From assembly GCA_937902995.1 (NCBI GenBank), contig CALEKY010000046.1, positions 1 through 64,000 of the forward strand: a stretch of 64,000 nt of DNA, given 5' to 3'. Under the pieces are notes generated by a model, which made no database searches, was not told the DNA's origin, and worked only from the letters and a program-made list of their open reading frames with translations. Position numbers and translations under genes: made by a program. The DNA comes from an uncultured Sinobacteraceae bacterium (GTDB taxonomy: Bacteria > Pseudomonadota > Gammaproteobacteria > Steroidobacterales > Steroidobacteraceae). Below, one piece after another: positions 50,657-59,550 of this stretch; within the stretch, counting starts at the first letter, position 1; every line of letters starts with the position of its first letter.

Positions 50657-51963
50657 TCAGCGACGTGCTGCGCAAGCTCCAGATCGATTCCGTGCCGGTG
50701 GCCACACCGACTGGTCGACTCGTCGGCGCTTCGGGATTGCTGCTCGAGAGCGTCGGTTGCACGTTGCGCACAGGTCAACGCTGCAGCGTCGAGACCGCCG
50801 ACGGCGATTGGATCGATGCGCAGGTCGTCGGATTTCGCGGCGACATCTCTTACCTGATGCCGTTCAAGAAGCCCGAGGGTCTTGCGACGGGCGCGCGAGT
50901 GCTGCCGCTACAGGAACGCGAAGTGCTGCGCATCGGCGATTCCTGGCTGGGACGAATCGTCAACGGTCTGGGCGAGCCCGTCGACGGACGCGGTCGGCTC
51001 GGCGGCGAACATGTGCTCGACCCGCAACCGCCGCGTGTCAATCCGTTGAAGAAGCGACCGGTGAAAGAGCCGCTCGACGTCGGCGTGCGAGCAATCAACG
51101 GCGTGTTGACGCTCGGCAAGGGACAGCGTGTCGGCCTCATGGCCGGCAGCGGCGTCGGAAAGAGCGTGCTGCTCGGACTGATCACCCGGCAAACCATTGC
51201 GGACGTCGTCGTCGTCGGACTGATCGGCGAGCGCAGCCGCGAAGTGCGCGAGTTCATCGATCTGTCGCTCGGCGAGGCAGGCTTGAAGCGTGCCGTCGTC
51301 GTAGTTGCGCCCGCCGACGAGTCGCCGTTGATGCGACTGCGCGCGACGGAGCTCTGTCACTCCATCGCGGTGCACTTTCGCGATCAAGGCAAGGACGTTC
51401 TGTTGCTGGTCGATTCGTTGACCCGCTATGCGATGGCGCGCCGCGAAGTTGCGCTGGCGCTCGGCGAGCCGCCCGCTACGCGCGGCTACCCGCCGTCGGT
51501 GTTCAGCTTGCTGCCGCAGCTCGTGGAAACCGCCGGCAACGGCGAACGCGAGGAGGGCAGCATGAGCGCGATCTACACCGTGCTCGCCGAAGGCGACGAC
51601 CAACAGGATCCGATCGTCGATACCGCACGGGCCATTCTCGACGGTCACATCGTGCTCACGCGCGAACTGGCCGAGCGCGGTCATTACCCGGCAATCGACA
51701 TCGCGCAGTCCATCAGCCGCTGCATGGCGCTCGTGACCACGCCGTCCCACCAGCGTGCGGCACGGCAGTTGAAGGCCATGGTGGCGCGTCACGAGCAGGT
51801 GCGCGAGTTGCTGCCGCTCGGCGCGTACGTGCCGGGCGCGGATCCGGCGACGGATCGTGCGGTCGAGATCTATCCGAAGATCGAAGCGTTTCTGCATCAA
51901 GGGACGCGCGAACCCGCGCCGTTGCCGGAATGCGTGCGTGCGCTCGAGGAGCTGATGGCATGA
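50653..51963 (+). CDS. fliI: Flagellar export ATPase FliI
   Basis: Hexameric ATPase of the export apparatus, 436 residues, usual size. Walker A is GSGVGKS at residues 165-171; Walker B is DVLLLVDSLTRYAMARRE near 255. The export-ATPase signature PPATRGYPPSVFSLLPQLVETAG is near 275. It starts with GTG overlapping the fliH stop and its stop overlaps fliJ. Confidence 0.96.
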   Translation: MISDVLRKLQIDSVPVATPTGRLVGASGLLLESVGCTLRTGQRCSVETADGDWIDAQVVGFRGDISYLMPFKKPEGLATGARVLPLQEREVLRIGDSWLGRIVNGLGEPVDGRGRLGGEHVLDPQPPRVNPLKKRPVKEPLDVGVRAINGVLTLGKGQRVGLMAGSGVGKSVLLGLITRQTIADVVVVGLIGERSREVREFIDLSLGEAGLKRAVVVVAPADESPLMRLRATELCHSIAVHFRDQGKDVLLLVDSLTRYAMARREVALALGEPPATRGYPPSVFSLLPQLVETAGNGEREEGSMSAIYTVLAEGDDQQDPIVDTARAILDGHIVLTRELAERGHYPAIDIAQSISRCMALVTTPSHQRAARQLKAMVARHEQVRELLPLGAYVPGADPATDRAVEIYPKIEAFLHQGTREPAPLPECVRALEELMA

Positions 51964-52424
51964 GCTCGCCGCGCCGCCTCAGACAGCTCGGTCAGCTCGT
52001 CGAGCTCCGCGAGCGCGAAGTCGATCGGCTCGGTGCGGAACTGGCGGACAAACGCGCGGTGCGCGAGCGCTACTTGGCCAACCTGGCGCGGCTCGAAGAG
52101 CTCTGCGTCAGTACCGGCGCGAGCGGCGCGCAGCAAGCCGCCGGTGAATCGGGCCAATCGTTCTCGCCGGCGCTCTCCTTGAATATCGGCAGCTACAAGC
52201 AGACGGTCATGAGAATGGCTGATGCGCATCGCGTCGATCTGTCGTTGCACGAGCTGGAGATGCAGAACACGCAGACGCTCGTGGCAGCGGCAGCGCGCAA
52301 GCACGCGGCCCTGGATCAAACGCTCGCTCGAATGCGCGCGCGGTTCGATCGTCATCGCGAGGCTCGTCAGCAGAAGCGCTTGGACGAGATCGCAGCTCAG
52401 GTCTGGCTGCGGGGGCGCAAATGA
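51960..52424 (+). CDS. fliJ: Flagellar export chaperone FliJ
   Basis: Coiled-coil export chaperone of 154 residues that fits into the FliI hexamer like the ATP synthase gamma stalk. The composition (Leu, Arg, Glu, Gln-rich helices such as LGQLVELREREVDRLGAELADKRAVRERYLANLARLEEL) and its place after fliI support the call; FliJ sequences are poorly conserved. It starts at ATG 51960, overlapping the fliI stop. Confidence 0.85.
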   Translation: MSSPRRLRQLGQLVELREREVDRLGAELADKRAVRERYLANLARLEELCVSTGASGAQQAAGESGQSFSPALSLNIGSYKQTVMRMADAHRVDLSLHELEMQNTQTLVAAAARKHAALDQTLARMRARFDRHREARQQKRLDEIAAQVWLRGRK

Positions 52425-52505
52425 TGGGTCGTCCGACATTTCAGATCGGGCCGATTTCGGTCGCCCTTACGAAGATGCTCGGTCTGCATCTCGTAGGAGT
52501 GAGCC

Positions 52506-53864
52506 ATGGCTGATTTCGACCCCGTTACCACCGCTCAGCAGCTGGCGCAGGCTTATGTTCAGTCTGCGCAGAATCAGATCACTGCCGCGAAAACGGCGGC
52601 GCAACGGACGTCATCCGCTCTGACCACGCTCAAGTCGGCGCTTTCGACGTTCGATTCCGTGCTGTCGAGCTTGAGCTCCAATACGAGCGGTCTGCGTCAG
52701 TACTCCGCGACGCTCAGCAAGACGGATATCGCCACGGCGACCGCGACTTCCCGCGCGCAGCCAGGCACCTATACGTTCCACGTCGAACAGTTGGCGACGG
52801 CGCATCAGATCGTGTTCGAAGATCTGCCAGCGGTGCCCGTGGCGCTCGGCGGTCCGCTGCTCGTGCAGCTTGCGGACGGCACGACCATCAATGTGAATCT
52901 CGTGGCCGCCGACACCGACAACGACGGCACGATCTCGCAAGCAGAAATCGCCCGGGCCATCAATCTGGCCGAAGACAACGCGGGCAAGGTCACCGCATCG
53001 ATCGTCAAGACCGGCAGCTCCACGCAGCTGCTCCTGTCGTCGACCGCCACGGGTGCCGACAACGCCATCACGCTCGATACCAGCGCTCTGCCGGCCGGCG
53101 CGCTCAAGGACGCGCTGGACAACGGCCGAGAGCTCGTCGCCGCGCGCGATGCCATCGTGTGGCTCGGCGGGCAGGGCGGTGTGGAAATCCGCCAAGCGTC
53201 CAACACGCTGACCGCGATCGACGGCGTCAGCATCACGTTCACGCGGGCCATGGCCGCGGACGAATCTCCGCTCACGCTCACCGTCGAAGCGGATAACAAC
53301 GCCACCGCGGACAATGTGAAGAAGTTCGTCGATGCCTACAACGCGCTCAAGTCGTCGCTCGATAGCCTGACCAAGGTCAGCACCGACGGCAGCGGCAACT
53401 CCGGTGCGTTCGCGACGGATGCCGGCGTGCGCGCCCTGCGCAACAAACTCAATTCGTTGCTGCGCCAGGAGTTCGGCGGACTGACGTTGGTGGATCTCGG
53501 TATCAAGGCCAGCCGCGACGGGTCGCTAACTCTCGATCGTAGCAAGCTCGAAAAGACATTGGCCGCCAAGCCCACGGCGCTCGAGGATCTGTTCGGCAAG
53601 GCGAGCCTCAGCGCGCCCACCGGACTCCTCGGCGCCTTGGACAGCTACATCGGCACTTGGCTGAAGAGCGGCTCGGGTCAGATCGCGCACCGTCAATCGA
53701 CGCTCGAGATACAGCAGAAGCGCCTGAACGAACGACAGGCGCGTCTCGATGCGCAGTTCGAAAGCGCGTACGAGCGCTACCTGAAACAGTTTACGCAGTT
53801 GCAACAGTTGCAGTCGCAGATGAGCCAGACCTCCGGCTTGTTCGCGGCGATCGGCATGTTCTGA
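52506..53864 (+). CDS. fliD: Flagellar filament cap protein FliD with EF-hand-like loop
   Basis: Filament cap (HAP2) of 452 residues. N-terminal (DPVTTAQQLAQAYVQSAQNQI) and C-terminal (QIAHRQSTLEIQQKRLNERQARLDAQFESAYERYLKQFTQLQQLQSQM) coiled-coil D0/D1 regions are standard, as is the VEQLATAHQIVF segment. At residues 136-147 it carries DTDNDGTISQAE, a full EF-hand calcium loop (Asp at 1, 3, 5, Gly 6, Ile 8, Glu 12), at a place where most FliD proteins have a plain IRDAIN segment. It begins the fliD-fliS-fliT-fliK-fliL-fliA-mot block. GCCGATTT at 52450 is a possible -10 without a good -35. Confidence 0.93.
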   Translation: MADFDPVTTAQQLAQAYVQSAQNQITAAKTAAQRTSSALTTLKSALSTFDSVLSSLSSNTSGLRQYSATLSKTDIATATATSRAQPGTYTFHVEQLATAHQIVFEDLPAVPVALGGPLLVQLADGTTINVNLVAADTDNDGTISQAEIARAINLAEDNAGKVTASIVKTGSSTQLLLSSTATGADNAITLDTSALPAGALKDALDNGRELVAARDAIVWLGGQGGVEIRQASNTLTAIDGVSITFTRAMAADESPLTLTVEADNNATADNVKKFVDAYNALKSSLDSLTKVSTDGSGNSGAFATDAGVRALRNKLNSLLRQEFGGLTLVDLGIKASRDGSLTLDRSKLEKTLAAKPTALEDLFGKASLSAPTGLLGALDSYIGTWLKSGSGQIAHRQSTLEIQQKRLNERQARLDAQFESAYERYLKQFTQLQQLQSQMSQTSGLFAAIGMF

Positions 53865-53877
53865 CGACACAAGCGAG

Positions 53878-54270
53878 ATGGATGTGAATCAGGAAGCCTA
53901 CCTCAGTTATCAGTCGGTCGGTCTAGCCTCCGAGGTCGCACAAGCCTCGCCGGTGCAGCTCGTCGTCATTCTGACGGACGGGTTGCTCGCCGAACTGGCG
54001 CGCGCGCGTGCGCACATCGCGGCCAAGCGCTACGAGCTCAAGGCGAAGAGCCTCGATCGCTGCATCGACATGCTGAACGGACTGTCGAGCGCGCTCGATT
54101 TCGACAATGGCGGCGAGCTCGTGCAGAACCTCGCGCGGCTCTACGACTACTGTGCCCACCGCCTACAGCTGGCAGGCTTCCGGATGGATCCGACGATCGT
54201 CGATGAAGTCGTCGGGCTCATGACGACGCTGCGTGCGGGCTGGCATGGGATGCAACAGCGTCATGGATAA
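53878..54270 (+). CDS. fliS: Flagellin export chaperone FliS
   Basis: Flagellin-specific chaperone of 130 residues. The pattern is typical: the N-terminal YLSYQSVGLASEVAQASPVQLVVILTDGLLAELARARAHI, then LKAKSLDRCIDMLNGLSSALDFDNGGELVQNLARLYDYC. It follows fliD by 13 bases and overlaps the fliT-like gene. Confidence 0.94.
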   Translation: MDVNQEAYLSYQSVGLASEVAQASPVQLVVILTDGLLAELARARAHIAAKRYELKAKSLDRCIDMLNGLSSALDFDNGGELVQNLARLYDYCAHRLQLAGFRMDPTIVDEVVGLMTTLRAGWHGMQQRHG

Positions 54271-54580
54271 GCGAGCGCAATTTTCCGATGTTGCGCGCCG
54301 CTTGCGGCGAGCGGCGCAGGCAGCCGACTGGTCGGCGGTTGGCGCGATCGATCGCGAGATTGCGCACCTGCTTCGTTGGATGCAGCACACCGAATCCGCG
54401 GCGGAACGCCTTGCGCTCGAGGAGCTGCGGCGTGCGCACTTCGAGGTGCGCTCCTGCTGCGAGCGCGAAGCGAACCGGCTCAACGACGTTCTGCAAAAGA
54501 TGCGTACCCATCGCGACGGCTGGATGGCTTATGCCATGAGCGATGCGCAAGACCCGCAATTCGACGAGATACTGCGATGA
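54263..54580 (+). CDS. FliT-like chaperone (LafX position)
   Basis: Small helical protein of 105 residues from ATG 54263, which overlaps the fliS stop. It is Arg/Glu/Ala-rich with no recognised motif (VARRLRRAAQAADWSAVGAIDREIAHLL). The position between fliS and fliK is where lateral loci carry the FliT-like LafX/LafD gene, so the assignment rests on location, length and helicity. Confidence 0.65.
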   Translation: MDKRAQFSDVARRLRRAAQAADWSAVGAIDREIAHLLRWMQHTESAAERLALEELRRAHFEVRSCCEREANRLNDVLQKMRTHRDGWMAYAMSDAQDPQFDEILR

Positions 54581-55614
54581 ACGATCTGTTGCTCAATCTT
54601 TCGCCGCAGACTGCGCTGCCGGAAACCGTTGCGGGTGCAGGCTTCGGTCCGCTGTTCGTCGCCGGTACACCGATCACGGTCCCGGATACGCGTGCAGGTG
54701 CGGTGCCGTCCTTCGGCGAGCTGTTCCGCAACCTGCAAGTGCCAGTGATGCCCGAACGCACTGATGCTCGAACGGCATCGACACCGCTGTCGTCCGATGA
54801 CGAACAAGCTTCCGAAGCAACGCCCGGCGACGAAGACGTTGCGGTCCGACTCGAGTTGCACGCTGAGATTCCAGCCACGACCCCGCAACCGCAGCAGATC
54901 GCCGTGACGCTTCCAGCGCCGGCTCACGCGGCCGCGAATACGCCGCCTGCACCGATTGGCGCGTCCGTCGAGATTCCCGCGCAAGTCTCTGCGCCGCAAG
55001 TCGCGGCGCCCGTTACGTCTTCGAGCGGTACACACAGGAACCCGATCGCAGTCTCGGTCGCATCCACACTCGGTTCGTCCTCCGTCCTGACCGAAGCACG
55101 GAAGACGAACCCATGGACCGACGCGCCACACGCTCAGCTCGCTTCGCAGTCCATCGCGAGTGCCACAGCAACTTTGGCGACGTTGACCGATGAAACCATC
55201 GTCCCGGTCGCCACAGAGCGGCCAGCCGCGCCGCCGCAGCAAGCGCTCGCTGCGCTACTGCAAGAGCGGCTACAGGTGCAGATCGCCGAGCGTAGCGAAC
55301 ACGCAGTCGTGCGACTCGATCCGCCGTCGCTGGGCACGATCGAAATTTCGATTCGTCACGAAGGCGGTCAGCTGCAAGTGCACTTACGCGCGAGTCACGG
55401 CGAAGTGGCGCGTCAGCTCCATGCGATCGGCGAGAACCTGCGTCAGGATCTCTTGCAGCGCCACGAAACCGTATCGGTCCACGTTTTCGATTCGACGCGC
55501 GACGGTGAACGGCGTCGCGAACGGCAGATGCCGTGGCAGGACACGCCCGGCCGTGCGCTCGACGAATCGGGCGACGAACCAGCTTCCTTCGCCATGAACG
55601 TTGCGAACGAGTGA
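54577..55614 (+). CDS. fliK: Flagellar hook-length control protein FliK (LafE-like)
   Basis: Secreted molecular ruler of 345 residues, from ATG 54577 overlapping the preceding stop. The long middle region is rich in Ala, Pro, Thr and Gln (about 95-245), as expected for the ruler. The C-terminal switch domain has the conserved pattern VRLDPPSLGTIEISIRHEGGQLQVHLRASHGEVARQL. It sits between the fliT-like gene and fliL, as in lateral loci. A second FliK-like protein is encoded at 39086. Confidence 0.88.
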   Translation: MNDLLLNLSPQTALPETVAGAGFGPLFVAGTPITVPDTRAGAVPSFGELFRNLQVPVMPERTDARTASTPLSSDDEQASEATPGDEDVAVRLELHAEIPATTPQPQQIAVTLPAPAHAAANTPPAPIGASVEIPAQVSAPQVAAPVTSSSGTHRNPIAVSVASTLGSSSVLTEARKTNPWTDAPHAQLASQSIASATATLATLTDETIVPVATERPAAPPQQALAALLQERLQVQIAERSEHAVVRLDPPSLGTIEISIRHEGGQLQVHLRASHGEVARQLHAIGENLRQDLLQRHETVSVHVFDSTRDGERRRERQMPWQDTPGRALDESGDEPASFAMNVANE

Positions 55615-55618
55615 ACTC

Positions 55619-56089
55619 ATGAAGACTTCCAGAGTAATTCTGTTGTCAGTCGTCATCGGACTGTTCTGCGTGAGCGCGGGCGGCGCCACGACGTGGTGGA
55701 TGCTGCAGCAGCAAACGGGGTTTTCCCGCGAGGAGGAGGCCACCGTCGAGAAGAGGATCGTCGATACGCGCGCCTACAAGTACGTGAGCCTCGACAAGGT
55801 TCTCGTCATGCTGCGCAACGCCGAGGGCGAGCCGGTATCGCACTATCTCGCGCTCGACCTGGTGTTCATGACGCCGTCCGAATCCGAGCGCATCACGCGC
55901 GACCACTTGCCGCTGTTGCGCAGCGTTGCGCTCAAGGCCTTGTCGCAATTGACAGTCGATACGGCGAGCCGTCTGACCGTCGATCAGCTCACGGAACAGA
56001 TCAACGCCGCGTACGACAGCACGTATGCCAACGATCCGAAGGGCAAGCCCTTCGCGGAAGCAATGATCGCCAAGCTCATCATCGAATGA
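55619..56089 (+). CDS. fliL: Flagellar basal body-associated protein FliL (LafF-like)
   Basis: Single-pass inner membrane protein of 156 residues near the stator. One membrane helix (about 5-27: RVILLSVVIGLFCVSAGGATTWWM) is followed by a periplasmic domain with YLALDLVFMTPSESERI and a C-terminal VAKLIIE-like ending. ATG 55619 is chosen; it lies 4 bases after fliK. fliA follows after 1 base. Confidence 0.88.
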   Translation: MKTSRVILLSVVIGLFCVSAGGATTWWMLQQQTGFSREEEATVEKRIVDTRAYKYVSLDKVLVMLRNAEGEPVSHYLALDLVFMTPSESERITRDHLPLLRSVALKALSQLTVDTASRLTVDQLTEQINAAYDSTYANDPKGKPFAEAMIAKLIIE

Positions 56090-56090
56090 C

Positions 56091-56816
56091 ATGAGTGCGG
56101 TCTACGCCGAATACGCAGCTGACTACGCGGTGACGGCACCTCGCGATGCCGCGGAAGAGCAGCGTTATCTGTTGGCCTACGTTCCGTTGGTCAAACGGAT
56201 CGTGCGTCAGCTGCTGTCGCAGGCGGGCACTGCGCTCGATCGCGACGACATGCATCAAGTCGGGCTCGTCGGGTTGCTCGATGCATTGCGCCGCTATTGG
56301 CCGCCGGACGAGAAGTTCGACGCCTATGCAGCGGTACGCGTGCGCGGCGCAATCCTCGACGAGCTGCGTCGCCAGGATTGGCGGCCGCGCGCGGTTCGCC
56401 AGGAGAGCCATCGCGTACGCGACGGCGTGCGCGATCTGACGCGCCGCCTGGGCCGCGAGCCGACGCAGGCGGAGATTCAAGAGACGCTGGGCATCTCGGC
56501 AGAGGACTATCAGGAGTACCTGCTCGCGGAGAACGCCGAAGAGCTCGCGAACTTCGACGAGTTGCTCCACGAGCTCGAGAGCCAAAGCGCCTCGAGCGAA
56601 TCGCCTGAAGCGCAATTGCTCACGCGCGGCAGCATCGAGCAGGCATTGCACAAGCTGGATCCGCGCGAGCAGCGGGTGGTGCAGCTGTATTACGAGTTCG
56701 ATTTGAGTCTGAAGGAGATAGCAGCCGTGCTCGGATTGACCGAGGCACGCGTCTGTCAGATCAACAAGGCGGCGCTGCGCAAGTTGCGCGAAGCGCTCGC
56801 CGACGGAAACGGTTAA
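56091..56816 (+). CDS. fliA: Flagellar sigma factor sigma-28, FliA (LafS-like)
   Basis: RNA polymerase sigma factor of 241 residues. Region 2 (YVPLVKRIVRQLLSQAGTALDRDDMHQVGLVGLLDALRRYWP and FDAYAAVRVRGAILDELRRQDW), region 3 (RRLGREPTQAEIQETLGI) and region 4 with its helix-turn-helix (SLKEIAAVLGLTEARVCQINKAALRKLR) are all present. A late flagellar sigma encoded inside the locus, between fliL and motA, is the arrangement of lafS. FlgM at 58805 is its likely anti-sigma factor. Expected targets are the che operon, flagellin and motor genes. Confidence 0.95.
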   Translation: MSAVYAEYAADYAVTAPRDAAEEQRYLLAYVPLVKRIVRQLLSQAGTALDRDDMHQVGLVGLLDALRRYWPPDEKFDAYAAVRVRGAILDELRRQDWRPRAVRQESHRVRDGVRDLTRRLGREPTQAEIQETLGISAEDYQEYLLAENAEELANFDELLHELESQSASSESPEAQLLTRGSIEQALHKLDPREQRVVQLYYEFDLSLKEIAAVLGLTEARVCQINKAALRKLREALADGNG

Positions 56817-56833
56817 CGCCAGAGCACGACGTC

Positions 56834-57787
56834 ATGCAGTCACTGATCGGATTCTTGGTCATCTTTTTGTGCGTCTTCGGCGGCTTCGCGCTGCACGGAG
56901 GCGAGCTCGGCGTCATCTGGCAACCCATAGAACTGATCATCATCATCGGCGCCGGCATCGGCACGATCGTGCTCGGCAACCCCCGGCACGTGCTCGAAGA
57001 AATGATCTTGCAGATCCGCATGGTCATGCGGCGTACCACGGCCACGCTGGAATTCCAGCGCCAGCTCCTGTTGCTGATGTACGAACTGCTGCAGTTGGCC
57101 GCCGGCGGCCTCAAGGCCCTCGATGCGCACGTCGAGGCGCCGCACGAGAGCGAGCTGTTCAAGCGCTATCCGATGATCCTGGCAAAACCGAAGTTGCTCC
57201 ACTTCATCGTCGACAACTTCCGGCTGATGGCCATGGGCAAGATCAACGCGCACGAGATGGAAAGCGTGCTCGAGCAGGAGATCGACTCCGTGTTCGAAGA
57301 GTTGTCGCAGCCGGCGCGATCGCTCGGCAGAGTGGGCGAAGCGATGCCCGGCTTCGGCATTCTCGCGGCGGTGCTCGGTATCGTCATGGCGATGCGTTCG
57401 GTGGCCGATGGCGCCGATTCGGGCGATGTCGCGGTGGCCGTTGCCGCGGCGATGGTCGGTACGTTCATCGGCATTTTCGCCTGCTACGGCGTCCTCGATC
57501 CGTTGAGCAACATGATGCGCCAGCTCGTCGACGAGGAGCGCAAGACGCTCGAAACCGTGAAGGTCGTACTGATCGCGCACGTGGCGGGCAAGCCTGCGCT
57601 GCTCGCGATCGATGCGGGCCGCCGATTGGCTCAGCTCAACATCAAGCCGAGCTTTGCGCAGCTCGAGGGGTGGATCAACGAGCTCGAGAATGGCGGCGCG
57701 GAGCCCGAGCCGCAGACGCCGCAGCGACGTTGGACGGACCGTCAGCCGCAGCGACGCGCAGGAGACTTGCGTGCGCAGCAGGCCTGA
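56834..57787 (+). CDS. motA: Flagellar stator protein MotA (LafT-like)
   Basis: Proton-type stator membrane protein of 317 residues with four membrane helices (about 5-22, 32-50, 175-195, 203-225). The cytoplasmic loop carries the charged rotor-facing residues (APHESELFKRYP near 101). The C-terminal half has the GFGILAAVLGIVMAMRSVADGADS and AAAMVGTFIGIFACYGVLDP motifs of MotA. The long tail overlaps motB by 17 bases. Confidence 0.95.
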   Translation: MQSLIGFLVIFLCVFGGFALHGGELGVIWQPIELIIIIGAGIGTIVLGNPRHVLEEMILQIRMVMRRTTATLEFQRQLLLLMYELLQLAAGGLKALDAHVEAPHESELFKRYPMILAKPKLLHFIVDNFRLMAMGKINAHEMESVLEQEIDSVFEELSQPARSLGRVGEAMPGFGILAAVLGIVMAMRSVADGADSGDVAVAVAAAMVGTFIGIFACYGVLDPLSNMMRQLVDEERKTLETVKVVLIAHVAGKPALLAIDAGRRLAQLNIKPSFAQLEGWINELENGGAEPEPQTPQRRWTDRQPQRRAGDLRAQQA

Positions 57788-58808
57788 CATTCTCCGGCCC
57801 GACAAGGGCGGCGAAATCGTCGTCCGCAAAGTCGTGCGGCGGCACGGCCACGGCGGCCACAACAGCGCGTGGAAAGTCGCGTTCGCCGACTTCTGTCTCG
57901 CGTTGCTGTCATTGTTCCTCGTGCTTTGGCTGCTCGCGGCACGCGAGCAGGAGCGATTGCAGATTCTTCTTCGGCAGCCGAGCAGCATGATCGATGAAGG
58001 TCGCGGCTTGCACTTGGATTCGGGCGGCGGACTGCGCGGCAGCCTCGTCGACCGCGAACCGCTCCCGAGCCGCGGCGACGTGGTCGCGAGACGCAGCATT
58101 GCGCGCGGCGATAGCGATCCGTCCGGGCCGGGACACGGGGTCCGCTTGTCGAAGACGCTCTTCGAAACGCGTGCCGACATGGCCGAGCTCGCAGATGCGC
58201 TCGCGCGTCTCACTGAGCAGGCGGGCCTCACGGGGAACGTGCGCTCGATCATCACGCCGTACGGGCTACGCGTCATGCTGCACGACACGGAAAAGCGCGG
58301 CATGTTCGAACGCGGCAGGGCCGTAGCGTCCGAGCGCTTCGTGCGGCTGCTCGAACAGGTCGGACCGCTGCTTGCGAGCATCGAGAATCGAGTCGTGATC
58401 GTCGGTCACACGGACGCCGTGCAGTACGCAAACCGCGGGCCCAACGCAATGTCGAACTGGCGGCTTTCCACGGAGCGCGCGATGACCGCGCGCAGTCACT
58501 TGCTCGCCGGCGGGATGCCGGAAAGCAGCATCCTGCAGGTCGTCGGCCTCGCCGATAGCGCGCCGTTCAACACTCAGGACCCGACCGCGCACGAGAACCG
58601 ACGCATCGAGCTGTTGATTCTGACGCGTCAGCAGGCGCGCCTGATCAGCGAGATGTTCGGAGCGCCGCAACGGACCGTGCCGCTGATCGACGGTGTCGAA
58701 GTCAGTGTGCCCGACGCCGATGCGCGGGATCGACGCTTCAGCACATCGGTGAATGAGCTACGCCGCCAATTGCCAACACTGTCGGCTGCGAGAGGCGGTA
58801 CGTCATGA
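57771..58808 (+). CDS. motB: Flagellar stator protein MotB (LafU-like)
   Basis: Stator protein of 345 residues that anchors to peptidoglycan. I chose GTG 57771: it has GGAG 6 bases upstream and gives the normal short basic N-terminus. The single membrane helix carries the proton-carrying Asp40 (WKVAFADFCLALLSLFLVLW). The OmpA-like domain (about 185-300) has VVIVGHTDAVQYANRGPNAMSNWRLSTERA and NRRIELLI. The sequence around Asp40 favours proton rather than sodium coupling, but this is not certain. Its stop overlaps flgM. Confidence 0.94.
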   Translation: MRSRPDILRPDKGGEIVVRKVVRRHGHGGHNSAWKVAFADFCLALLSLFLVLWLLAAREQERLQILLRQPSSMIDEGRGLHLDSGGGLRGSLVDREPLPSRGDVVARRSIARGDSDPSGPGHGVRLSKTLFETRADMAELADALARLTEQAGLTGNVRSIITPYGLRVMLHDTEKRGMFERGRAVASERFVRLLEQVGPLLASIENRVVIVGHTDAVQYANRGPNAMSNWRLSTERAMTARSHLLAGGMPESSILQVVGLADSAPFNTQDPTAHENRRIELLILTRQQARLISEMFGAPQRTVPLIDGVEVSVPDADARDRRFSTSVNELRRQLPTLSAARGGTS

Positions 58809-59128
58809 AAACCACGTCGCGAGGCAATCGCATGAGAATCGTTCCAGGAATTTCCGGTGCCGACGTCGCATCGACGAGCTCGGTAGGCGAGGTGACCCGG
58901 AAGGAGACGCCGACCGTGTCTGCTCCGACGGCGAACGAGTCGTTGCAATCGGCGGTGCTGCAGCCGGCGCTTGCCGCGCTCGACGCACTGCCCGACATCG
59001 ATCACGCACGCGTCGCAATGCTGCGCGATGCGCTGGCAAAAGGCGAGCTGCCGTTCGATGTCGGCAAGCTGGCCGCGCTGATCGAGTCCTACCATCGCGC
59101 CGGCGACGGGGGAAGGAGCGGCAAATGA
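58805..59128 (+). CDS. flgM: Anti-sigma-28 factor FlgM
   Basis: Small anti-sigma factor of 107 residues that holds FliA until the hook is complete and FlgM is exported. The C-terminal sigma-binding region is conserved: PDIDHARVAMLRDALAKGELPFDVGKLAALIESYH. The N-terminus is Ser/Thr-rich and disordered. The ATG overlaps the motB stop; an in-frame ATG 27 bases on (58832) is possible. Confidence 0.9.
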   Translation: MKTTSRGNRMRIVPGISGADVASTSSVGEVTRKETPTVSAPTANESLQSAVLQPALAALDALPDIDHARVAMLRDALAKGELPFDVGKLAALIESYHRAGDGGRSGK

Positions 59129-59550
59129 AGCCGCGCGAAGCGTTCCAACGGATCTTCGCGGGCATGCGCGCGGATCTGCAGGACTACCAGCGGCTGCGCG
59201 AGCTGCTGGAAGCGCAGTTCGCTGCAGCGCTCGAGCACCGAAGCGAGGAGATCGCGGCGATCGGCGAGCAGATCAGCACGCTCGCCGAGGTGCTCGACGG
59301 TCGTCGGGTCGAGCGACAACGGCTTGCCGCGCTGCTCGTGCCGAAGGGCACACGGCCGTCCATCTCTGCGGTGGCGGAGCGACTGCAAGGCGCATCGCGT
59401 TCTGCGTTCGATACCTGCTGGAAATCGCTCGAAAGCGCGGTTCGCGATTGCAAAGCCCTCAACATGCGCAACTGCCGCCTGTTGATGGACCAATACGAAA
59501 TCATGCAGCGCGTCCTGAACGCGGAGGCACACACGTATGCTCCGGCCTGA
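59125..59550 (+). CDS. flgN: Flagellar chaperone FlgN
   Basis: Helical export chaperone of 141 residues for the hook-junction proteins FlgK and FlgL. It is a long coiled coil (LQDYQRLRELLEAQFAAALEHRSEEIAAIGEQISTLAEVLDGRRVERQRLAALL) with the CKALNMRNCRLLMDQYEIMQRVL C-terminal pattern of FlgN. It overlaps flgM at its start and the next gene by 14 bases. Confidence 0.85.
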   Translation: MKPREAFQRIFAGMRADLQDYQRLRELLEAQFAAALEHRSEEIAAIGEQISTLAEVLDGRRVERQRLAALLVPKGTRPSISAVAERLQGASRSAFDTCWKSLESAVRDCKALNMRNCRLLMDQYEIMQRVLNAEAHTYAPA

